This document shows positions 30,667-37,190 of a DNA stretch of 64,000 nt, piece by piece. The notes below the pieces were generated by a model, which was not told the origin of the DNA, made no database searches, and saw only the letters and a list, made by a program, of their open reading frames with translations. A program made the translations under genes and the position numbers. The stretch comes from an uncultured beta proteobacterium (lineage in GTDB: Bacteria > Pseudomonadota > Gammaproteobacteria > Burkholderiales > Burkholderiaceae_C): NCBI GenBank assembly GCA_903938815.1, contig CAJAES010000022.1:19562-83561 (forward strand), in the 5' to 3' direction. Within the stretch, counting starts at the first letter, position 1. Each line of letters starts with the position of its first letter.

Positions 30667-31917
30667 TCACAGGCGCGACGCTACACCGAGCAGCGGCTCG
30701 AACACCCACTCGATCAGGCGCCGGCGTTCCAGCATCACGTCTGCCTGCAGCCGCAGGCCGGCGCCGAGCGGGCGCTCTGCCCACTCGGGCGGCACGGCAT
30801 CGAGCGCCACGGTGATGCGGAACAGGGGTTCAGCCCCGGGCGGCTGCACCGGCAGGGGCAGGCTGGCCTGCTCGGCAGCGGCCAGCGGCACGCGGTCGAC
30901 GCGCAGAACGCGGCCTTCGAGGTGGCCGTAACGGGCATGCGGGTAGGCCTCGAGACGCAGGCGCACCACCTGCCCGGGGCGCACGAAACCGATGGTCCGG
31001 CTGGGCGCGTACAGCTGCGCCTGGAGAGTGGCGCCCGCCGGCAGCAGGGTGGCCAGCGCGGCCGGCGGCGCCACGCTCTGGCCCGGGCCCGCGAGCAGGC
31101 CGTGCACGGTGCCGTCCTGCGGCGCGCGCACCTCGATGCGCCGCACGGCCTGCAGCTCCGCGCCGTCGCGCGACAGCTCGGCGAGCTGGCTGCCGACCTG
31201 CGCGATGGCCGAATCACGCTGCGCCGGCAATGTCGCCCGCTCGCCTTCGAGTTCGGCGCGTTCCCGGCCCAGCGTGGCCTGCTGGCGGGAGAGCGCCTGC
31301 ACCTGGGCCTCGAGCGCCAGCATGTCCTCCTGGCGGGCCTGGACCTGCGCCTCGGAGACATAGGCCTGCGCCTGCAGCGCCTGCAGGCGCTGCAGCGATT
31401 GCCGCGCCAGATCGAGACGGCGCGACTGCAAGCCGAGCTCGGCGGTCATCTGTGAATGCTCGGCAGCCAGCGCCTCGAGCCGCAGCGCCAGAGCGCGGTC
31501 GCGTGCGGCGCCGAGGGCGCGCTGCTGTCGCACGACATCCTCGAGCTGACGGCGCTGGGCGTCGACGGCGCGGTCGACCGTGCCCTGCATGGCGTCGTCG
31601 CGCGAGAAGCGGTCTTGTGCGAGCGTGAACAGCAGCTGCCCGGACCGGACAGCGTCGCCTTCGGCCACGTGGCGCTCGACGACGGTGCCTGCAGCCGCGG
31701 GCATGAGCCGGATCAGGCCCTGTTCGGGCGCCAGGACGCCGGGAACTGCAGCCTTGCGTGTGTAGGACGCCGTGCCCAGGAACGCGCCGACAGCCAACAC
31801 GGCCACGACCGCGCCGAGGGCCAGCCAGCGCAGGGCAGGCGGCTGGGCGATCTGGACCCGGCCCAGCCACTGGGACTGGACCGCCTGCACGGCCTCAGCC
31901 CGGAACAGACCGCTCAC
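30667..31917 (-). CDS. HlyD-family secretion adaptor
   Basis: 416 residues from a GTG. One N-terminal membrane helix (about 30-50), half-lipoyl segments (GTVVERHVAEGDAVRSGQLLF near 90 and RAPQDGTVHGLLAGPGQSVAP near 275), and a long alpha-helical coiled-coil hairpin rich in Gln, Arg and Ala between them (about 115-260). It bridges the C39 ABC exporter to an outer-membrane channel as in type 1 bacteriocin secretion. It lies downstream of an intrinsic terminator that separates it from the peptide gene. Confidence 0.92.
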   Translation of the reverse strand: MSGLFRAEAVQAVQSQWLGRVQIAQPPALRWLALGAVVAVLAVGAFLGTASYTRKAAVPGVLAPEQGLIRLMPAAAGTVVERHVAEGDAVRSGQLLFTLAQDRFSRDDAMQGTVDRAVDAQRRQLEDVVRQQRALGAARDRALALRLEALAAEHSQMTAELGLQSRRLDLARQSLQRLQALQAQAYVSEAQVQARQEDMLALEAQVQALSRQQATLGRERAELEGERATLPAQRDSAIAQVGSQLAELSRDGAELQAVRRIEVRAPQDGTVHGLLAGPGQSVAPPAALATLLPAGATLQAQLYAPSRTIGFVRPGQVVRLRLEAYPHARYGHLEGRVLRVDRVPLAAAEQASLPLPVQPPGAEPLFRITVALDAVPPEWAERPLGAGLRLQADVMLERRRLIEWVFEPLLGVASRL

Positions 31918-31945
31918 GGATGCTTGGTGTCAGGCATGGAAGAGG

Positions 31946-31975
31946 AAAAAAAACGGACCGGTATGACCCGGCCCG
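31946..31975 (-). terminator. Intrinsic terminator between peptide gene and export genes
   Basis: On the minus strand a stem CGGGCCGGGT / ACCGGTCCG (one bulge, one G-U pair, loop CAT) is followed by eight T residues, 57 bases after the peptide stop and 28 before the adaptor start. Partial read-through would make peptide mRNA exceed exporter mRNA. A second stem (GGAGCC / GGCTCC, 31987-32005) lies just upstream. Confidence 0.85.
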
Positions 31976-32032
31976 TCGACACCCACGGAGCCCAGGAAAG
32001 GCTCCCTTGGCGTCAATGTACCCAAAGACACA

Positions 32033-32236
32033 TCACCAGGTGCCTCGGGGCAGAGAAGATTCCCACGTGCCGCGGGGCAGGCCCTCGGTCTCCGACCACG
32101 TGCCGCGCGGGAGCCCCTGCACCTCGGACCAGGTGCCGCGCGGCAGACCGCCGGCGACGGCTTGCAGCATGGAAATGTCCAGTTCCACCGGCCCAGCCGA
32201 AAGGGAAGAAACAGGAGAGGCTGTGACTTGTTCCAT
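32033..32236 (-). CDS. Double-glycine-leader repeat peptide precursor (LPRGTW)4
   Basis: 67 residues; I recognise no named family. Residues 1-30 form a leader ending AVAGG, with hydrophobic anchors at -4 (V), -7 (L) and -12 (L) as in bacteriocin GG leaders. Cleavage after G30 would release 37 residues made of four LPRGTW hexapeptides joined by SEVQG, SETEG and ESS; the last ends the protein. The gene has an RBS (CGGAG) 8-9 bases before the ATG. Its four hexapeptide codings are near-identical in DNA but vary in wobble positions, suggesting selection on protein. Context: LuxR regulator upstream, C39 exporter and adaptor downstream. It could be a signal, a toxin or a structural peptide. Confidence 0.85.
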   Translation of the reverse strand: MEQVTASPVSSLSAGPVELDISMLQAVAGGLPRGTWSEVQGLPRGTWSETEGLPRGTWESSLPRGTW

Positions 32237-32300
32237 GATTTCGCTCCGTCAACGCAACGATGAGTGCCAATTAAGCCGCGCTTTTCGCGCGATTGCATCG

Positions 32301-32306
32301 ATTACA
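32301..32306 (-). promoter_or_regulatory. Extended -10 of the repeat-peptide promoter
   Basis: Minus-strand TGCTGTAAT holds a TG-extended -10 (TGTAAT). The predicted start is near 32294, about 43 bp from the centre of the lux-box-like dyad, the classic class II activator position. The leader would be about 58 bases. Confidence 0.65.
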
Positions 32307-32327
32307 GCAGTGGGGAGCGTCAGCGGG

Positions 32328-32347
32328 AACTGTTATGTCTTACAGGG
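32328..32347. promoter_or_regulatory. lux-box-like operator A
   Basis: Dyad CTGT-N8-ACAG (equivalently CTG-N10-CAG, CT-N12-AG) with flanking A and GG, close to the LuxR-type box. Placed 92 bases upstream of the peptide start codon and between it and the LuxR-type gene. Confidence 0.75.
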
Positions 32348-32400
32348 TCGGATAGCGCCGGCGCGACGGAAAGTCGGCGGCGGGGTGCGATGCGAAGCCA

Positions 32401-32417
32401 CGGGCCGAGGCGGCCCG
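32401..32417 (-). other. Hairpin just after the luxR-type stop
   Basis: Perfect 7-bp stem CGGGCCG / CGGCCCG with a 3-base loop, 12 bases beyond the regulator stop. There is no T-run, so it may only slow or stabilise. Confidence 0.4.
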
Positions 32418-32429
32418 GCGATCACGGGA

Positions 32430-33143
32430 TCAGTGGATCAGGCCGAGGCGCAGAGCCTTGAGCACTGCCTGATGTTTGTTGACGCAACCCAGCTTGTGCA
32501 TGGCGTTGTTGACGTGCAGCACCGCGGTGCGCTCGCTGATGCCAAGGATCTGACCGACTTCCCAGGCGGTCTTGCCTTCCATGGTCCAGTAAAGGGCCTC
32601 GATCTCGCGCGGCGTCAGGGCTGGCCGTTCGGGTTGTTGCGCGGCGGGCAGCAGCAGACGCATGGCGGCGTCCTGCGCGTGCACTGCAAACAGTTGCAAG
32701 TCGGCCACCACGCGTTGCAACTCGGCGACATCGCTGGGCAGGGGCTGCTCCCGATCGACGCCCATCAGGAAGTGCCGGCCTTCGGGCAGGTGTAGCGCCA
32801 TTGCGATGCCTGTGGTGAAGCCGAAGTGCGACTGGTGTTCCCACAAGTCGATGGCCCCGCCCGCGATGTAGGTGCTCTGGTCCCAGATGATGGGAACGCT
32901 CTGCCGCTTCAGGTGCTGCATCACGGGGTCGCGCCGGCCGAGCGCCGGATCGAAGTAGGCCTCGGTGTAGGCCTGGGGCGTGTTATCGACCGTGATGAAT
33001 TCGCTGACCCCGAGGCCGCGATCGAGCACTGTCGTGGCGGACACCGTCTCGAAGCCGAGTTGCTGCGTGAAACGCACGACGGCATCGCGGAACTCATCGC
33101 GGTTCCGCGCTTCAAGAACAGCCGTGTACCCAGCCGACAACAT
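32430..33143 (-). CDS. LuxR-type quorum-sensing regulator without a cognate LuxI (solo)
   Basis: 237 residues from the ATG at 33143 (GAGGA directly before it); a TTG at 33170 would add nine. N-terminal autoinducer-binding domain (about 10-165) and C-terminal LuxR helix-turn-helix (about 175-237; LTPREIEALYWTMEGKTAWEVGQILGIS pattern, then the recognition helix). Of the acyl-homoserine-lactone pocket residues, the Tyr (Y63), Asp (D72, in DP) and Trp (W87) equivalents are present, but the position of TraR W57 is Tyr (Y59). No luxI-like synthase is in the window. Probable activator of the peptide gene through box A. Confidence 0.9.
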   Translation of the reverse strand: MLSAGYTAVLEARNRDEFRDAVVRFTQQLGFETVSATTVLDRGLGVSEFITVDNTPQAYTEAYFDPALGRRDPVMQHLKRQSVPIIWDQSTYIAGGAIDLWEHQSHFGFTTGIAMALHLPEGRHFLMGVDREQPLPSDVAELQRVVADLQLFAVHAQDAAMRLLLPAAQQPERPALTPREIEALYWTMEGKTAWEVGQILGISERTAVLHVNNAMHKLGCVNKHQAVLKALRLGLIH

Positions 33144-33180
33144 TCCTCGATCGTGCTCCACGTGCGTCAACGCACTCTGC

Positions 33181-33218
33181 GGCGGTCCCTGACAAGGTTT
33201 ACAGCTTTCGGGACCGCC
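33181..33218. repeat. 9-bp inverted repeat flanking a second lux-box-like dyad
   Basis: GGCGGTCCC (33181-33189) and GGGACCGCC (33210-33218) are perfect inverted copies 20 bp apart in the luxR-type/hypothetical divergent region. Confidence 0.7.
33187..33206. promoter_or_regulatory. lux-box-like operator B
   Basis: CTG-N10-CAG with the same TTTACAG right half type as box A (TTACAG). It lies between the divergent regulator and the hypothetical gene. A TATAAC hexamer at 33232-33237 could be the rightward -10. Confidence 0.5.
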
Positions 33219-33241
33219 CGTGATGACGAAATATAACGGTC

Positions 33242-33673
33242 ATGCAAGTGACTGAATATGAACGCCCGATGACCGCATCGGCCCGCCCCGCCCCAACCAC
33301 GCTGGCCCCCTGGGCCTTGACTGCATGGCGGCCCCTATTGTGTCAAGCAGGAGGCGCGCCGCTGGGCCGGTTCCGGCACCTTGGCACACGAATCACGTTT
33401 CCGGGCGACCGGATGGTGCGAACGGCGGGGCAGACCCTGTGGGGCGGCAGCCTTGACGACGGCGATGCCGGCGTCGCCTGGGACTGGGTGCAAATCTCGC
33501 GCGGGGTCGTCACCCTGGCGGACCCGATGTCGGTCGTGACCAACCTTCGCCTCGTCGGCGACGAAGGCCTGGTGCTGACCGCACTGCAGTCGGCCGTCTA
33601 CCTGAACGCGATGGTGCACGAGCTGCCCTGGCAGACCGAGGTCGAGCGCGCGCTGCGCGGCGCGCCGAACTGA
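33242..33673 (+). CDS. Hypothetical protein, divergent from the LuxR-type gene
   Basis: 143 residues, no family recognised. Soluble, with Trp-rich segments (LAPWALTAWRPLL, WDWVQISRGVVTLADP) and no signal peptide or membrane helix. No clear Shine-Dalgarno precedes the ATG at 33242. If the TATAAC at 33232 is the -10, translation may be leaderless or begin at the ATG at 33269. It may belong to the same quorum-controlled locus because of box B. Its stop abuts that of the convergent ABC permease gene. Confidence 0.6.
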   Translation: MQVTEYERPMTASARPAPTTLAPWALTAWRPLLCQAGGAPLGRFRHLGTRITFPGDRMVRTAGQTLWGGSLDDGDAGVAWDWVQISRGVVTLADPMSVVTNLRLVGDEGLVLTALQSAVYLNAMVHELPWQTEVERALRGAPN

Positions 33674-34840
33674 TCAGCGCACGGCAGCCGTCTTCAGCGT
33701 GCGGGCGATGTAGGCCACGGCGAGCACCGTCACGGCCACCGAAACGCCCAGCGGAATCAGCTGTTCCACCAGCTGGGACGGCTCGCCCTTGAGCACGCGG
33801 CCCATCAGCGTGACCTGGGCCAGCGCGGGCACCCACAGGTGCCAGGCCTGCTCGCCTTCCTGGCTGAACCAGGCCACCAGCGGCAGCATCGACACACCGA
33901 GCACGACAACGGTGGCGTTGGCCTGCGCCTCCTTGAAGCTCCTGCAGCGGATGGCGATGGCCATCAGCAGGCCGGCCAGCGCGCCGGCCAGCGGCAGCAG
34001 CAGCGCCAGGAAGCGCAGCGCCTCGGGTGCGCCGAAGCGGAACAGGGCCGCCAGCGTCTCGCTCTTCAGCAGCCACTGCCCCGGCAGGAAGCTGAAGCAC
34101 GACAGCACGGCGATCAGCATGCCCACGCTGGCCACCGCCCCCCACTTGCCCAGCACGAGCGCGCTGCGCGCGGCCGGGTTCATCAGCAGCGGCTCGAGCG
34201 ATCCGCGTTCGCGCTCACCCGCAGTGGTGTCGAGCGCCGCATTCAACGCACCGTAAAGCACCGCCATCAGCACGAAATACGGCACCATCGTCGCGAACTG
34301 TGCCGCTCTTGCCGATGGGTTGGCGAGGTCGCGCTCTTCCACCTGCATGGCCTCCAGCGCCGCCGGCGAGATGCCCCGCACCGCCAGCCGCAGCGTGGCC
34401 TGCTCCTGGTTGTAGGCCTGCAGCAGGCCCGTGAGCCGGCGCATGCCAGTGCCTGCGCGCTGGTTGGCGCTGCTGCCCACCACCTCGACCACCGGCGCCC
34501 GGCCCTGCGCCAACTGGGCCTCGAAGTCGGCGGGAATCACCAGCACCGGGTCGCCGAGCTTGCTGTCCTGCAGCTGCTTCTCCCAGTCGGCAGGCGCGGC
34601 CCTGAGCGTGTAGGTCTGGCGCTGCAGGTAGTTCGCGAGGGTCGGGCCGTGCTCCAGGCCGTGGACGACGATCTCGCGCGCCTCGGCTCGCTTCTCGATG
34701 CCCGAGACCAGCGCCGAGATGAGCACCAGCACCACCGGCCCGATGGCCACGGAGCTGAGCAGCACCATCAGCAGCGTGCGCCGGTCGCGCAGCGCATCGG
34801 TCAGTTCCTTGCGGAAGACGATCCAGGCGGCCCGCATCAT
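33674..34840 (-). CDS. ABC-2 type permease (NatB-like)
   Basis: 388 residues from the ATG at 34840, which overlaps the stop of the ATPase gene (ATGA). One N-terminal membrane helix, a large extracytoplasmic domain (about 45-190), then five helices, with the ERERGSLEPLLMNP loop typical of NatB/YhaP permeases at about 240. NatAB exports sodium in Bacillus; substrates in proteobacteria are mostly unknown. Confidence 0.87.
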   Translation of the reverse strand: MMRAAWIVFRKELTDALRDRRTLLMVLLSSVAIGPVVLVLISALVSGIEKRAEAREIVVHGLEHGPTLANYLQRQTYTLRAAPADWEKQLQDSKLGDPVLVIPADFEAQLAQGRAPVVEVVGSSANQRAGTGMRRLTGLLQAYNQEQATLRLAVRGISPAALEAMQVEERDLANPSARAAQFATMVPYFVLMAVLYGALNAALDTTAGERERGSLEPLLMNPAARSALVLGKWGAVASVGMLIAVLSCFSFLPGQWLLKSETLAALFRFGAPEALRFLALLLPLAGALAGLLMAIAIRCRSFKEAQANATVVVLGVSMLPLVAWFSQEGEQAWHLWVPALAQVTLMGRVLKGEPSQLVEQLIPLGVSVAVTVLAVAYIARTLKTAAVR

Positions 34841-35610
34841 GACTGGGCTCCCCGGGCGCGCTCTTCTTCGGTGAAGGCCAGGTGCACGAAGGTCTCCTCG
34901 AAATCGGTCTGCCCGGCACGGGCGTTGAGCTCGGCGACGGTGCCCTCGGCCACCGTGCGGCCGTGCGACACCAGCACCACGCGGTCGCAGAGGTAGGCCA
35001 CCTCCTGCATGATGTGCGTGGAAAACACGATGCACTTGCCATGGTCGTCGCGCAGCCGGCGCAGGGCTTCGCGCAGGGCACGCGTGGCCAGCACGTCCAG
35101 CCCGTTGGTGGGTTCGTCCAGGATGATGTTGGCCGGGTCGTGCACCAGCGCCCGTGCCAGCGCCGTCTTCATGCGCTCGCCCTGGCTGAAGCCGTCGGTG
35201 CGGCGGTCGAGCAGGGCGCGCATCTCCAGCATGTCGGCGAGCACGTCGGCGCGCTCGGCTGCGGCGTCGGCGGCCATGCCGTGCAGACGCCCGTAGTAGA
35301 CGATGTTCTCGCGCGCTGTGAGCCGCGGGTACAGGCCACGCGCATCGCTCAGCACGCCCAGGCGGGCCAGCGCCTCGCGCGGGCGCTCGGCGACATCGAT
35401 GCCGTCGACGCGGATGCGCCCGCCGTCGGGCTCGATCAGCGCCGCCACCATGCGCAGCGTGGTGGTCTTGCCCGCGCCGTTGGGGCCCAGCACGCCGGTG
35501 ATGCGGCCGTCCTCGGCCGTCCAGCTGACCTGGTCGACGGCCTGCACGGTACGCGCCTGCCGGCCCCGACCCTGCACGAAACGCTTGGCGAGATCCCGGA
35601 CTTCGATCAT
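34837..35610 (-). CDS. ABC transporter ATP-binding protein (NatA-like)
   Basis: 257 residues from the ATG at 35610, overlapping the stop of the hydrolase gene (ATGA). Walker A GPNGAGKTT (about 42-50), signature FSQGERMK (non-canonical serine-glutamine form, about 145), Walker B NIILDEPTNGLD, and the switch histidine in STHIMQEV. NatA-type C-terminus. It powers the permease encoded next. Confidence 0.93.
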   Translation of the reverse strand: MIEVRDLAKRFVQGRGRQARTVQAVDQVSWTAEDGRITGVLGPNGAGKTTTLRMVAALIEPDGGRIRVDGIDVAERPREALARLGVLSDARGLYPRLTARENIVYYGRLHGMAADAAAERADVLADMLEMRALLDRRTDGFSQGERMKTALARALVHDPANIILDEPTNGLDVLATRALREALRRLRDDHGKCIVFSTHIMQEVAYLCDRVVLVSHGRTVAEGTVAELNARAGQTDFEETFVHLAFTEEERARGAQS

Positions 35611-37052
35611 GACGCGCTCCCGGGGCGGATGGGCTGGAACGCGGGTGGGCGCGGAATGCCCTCCACGCAGGCGGTGTCGACCTTCAGCGCATCGGCTTCG
35701 GATTCGGCGTCGATGAAGCGGAAGAGCACGTCGCGCATGCAGCCGATGCCCATCACGCCGTGGCCGGCCTGGGGCACGACCACGTGCCGCGCCTTGGCTC
35801 CGAGAGCCTTGGCGGCGCGTTCGCCGTGGCGCGGCGGGGTGACGGGGTCGATGCCGCCGGAGAGCACCAGCGTGGCAGTCTGCGCCGGGGGCATGGTGTA
35901 GAAGGCTTCGGGAACCGCGCCGCGCGGCCACCCCGCGCAGACGGCGCGGTAGAGCCGGCTGAAGCCGTCCCCCAGGTCGGGGCCCGGCAGGTCGGCGGCC
36001 CGGTCCAGGCGCGGCATGTCCTCGGCGCAGACCACCGAGAAGTGCATGCCCTCGGCGAGTTCGCCCACGCCGCGTCGCCCGCTCATGGCGCCGGCAACGC
36101 CGAAGAGCGGCTCGAACCGGCCCTGCGCGGCCTCGCTGATGGCGACCGGCAGCGCCGACGCCAGGGCCGGCACATACAGCGGGCCCCGGAGCAGCGATGC
36201 GGCCATGTCGCGCGTGAGCGTCAGCTTCTCGGCCACGCCGGTGACCGGGTGCTGCAGGCTCACCTCGCGCGGCAGGGTGGCCAGCGTGGCACGCCACTGC
36301 GCCCGCAGGTCAGGGAAGCGCGAGCCGCAGGCCTTGTCCTTCTCGCAGGAGGCCAGCAGGGCGTCGAACGCCGCCTGCCCGTCGGGCGAGAAGGTGGCGG
36401 GCAGCACCATGTCGGGCGGCGCCACGCCGTCGATCACGGCACGCCTCACCGCCTGCGGGAACTGGCGCTGGTACTCCAGCACGGCCCGCGTGCCGTAGGA
36501 GCCACCGACGATGTTGACCTGCGCCGCGCCCAGGGCCTGTCGCACGGCTTCGACATCGGCCATGGCGATGGTGGTGGTGTACTGCCTCAGATCGCCGTGC
36601 GGCAGCTTGCGAAGTTCGTCGCGGCAGCGCTCCAGCCGCGCCTGCACGGCCTCCATGTCGGCGAGCTCGCGCAACGGGCGCGTCGGGTCGGGCGGGGTGC
36701 AGACGAGCGGCGCGCTGCGGCCCGTGCCGCGCTGGTCGATCAGCACCACGTCGCGGCGGTTGGACACGCGCGCGAAGAGACGGCTCATGCCGCCGGCGAG
36801 ATCGATGGCGCTCTGGCCGGGGCCACCGGCAAAGAAGAACACCGGGTCGGGCTTCTTGTTGCGCGCCAGCGCAGGCAGCACCGCGTAGTGGATGTCGATG
36901 CTCGGGCCGTCGGGGCGCGCCGGGTCCAGCGGGCGGGCGAGCTTGCCGCACAGGGCGTCGTGCTGCACGCCGCGCAGGCGGCAGGGCTCCAGGGGGGCCG
37001 CGCCAGCCGCGCCGGCGAGGGCGGCGAGCACAAGTGGGATGAGTCGTTTCAT
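35607..37052 (-). CDS. Secreted alpha/beta-hydrolase (peptidase S33, TAP-like C-terminal domain)
   Basis: 481 residues with a signal peptide (about 1-18, ending GAAGA). Nucleophile elbow GGSYGTRA near residue 185, oxyanion/HGGPGQ-type motif FFAGGPGQSAID near 75, RGTGRS near 108, acid in GGIDPVTPP and histidine in AGHGV near the end. The family includes tripeptidyl aminopeptidases and proline iminopeptidase-like enzymes. First gene of a three-gene overlapping operon with an ABC exporter, so a role in an exported compound is possible. Confidence 0.85.
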   Translation of the reverse strand: MKRLIPLVLAALAGAAGAAPLEPCRLRGVQHDALCGKLARPLDPARPDGPSIDIHYAVLPALARNKKPDPVFFFAGGPGQSAIDLAGGMSRLFARVSNRRDVVLIDQRGTGRSAPLVCTPPDPTRPLRELADMEAVQARLERCRDELRKLPHGDLRQYTTTIAMADVEAVRQALGAAQVNIVGGSYGTRAVLEYQRQFPQAVRRAVIDGVAPPDMVLPATFSPDGQAAFDALLASCEKDKACGSRFPDLRAQWRATLATLPREVSLQHPVTGVAEKLTLTRDMAASLLRGPLYVPALASALPVAISEAAQGRFEPLFGVAGAMSGRRGVGELAEGMHFSVVCAEDMPRLDRAADLPGPDLGDGFSRLYRAVCAGWPRGAVPEAFYTMPPAQTATLVLSGGIDPVTPPRHGERAAKALGAKARHVVVPQAGHGVMGIGCMRDVLFRFIDAESEADALKVDTACVEGIPRPPAFQPIRPGSAS

Positions 37053-37190
37053 GGCCGCGGATTGTGGGCGGCGCCGCGCCGCGGCGCGCGGGCGGCCGGA
37101 TGAATCGACGGAAGACAGGGCGAAAGGCCCGCCCGTGGGGACGGACGGTGCCGGCGGACGGCGCCGGCGGACGGCGCCTGAAGAGCCGGC

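Noticed and set aside
32253..32270. Sigma-54-like TTGGCAC...TTGCG upstream of the repeat-peptide gene (minus strand)
   Set aside because: The gap between GG and GC is one base too long for RpoN, whose spacing is strict, and the element would lie in the transcript leader predicted from the box A promoter.
31758..32795. 345-codon plus-strand open frame across the peptide locus
   Set aside because: It spans the start of HlyD, the peptide, lux box and the end of the LuxR gene in antisense, and its product has no recognisable fold.
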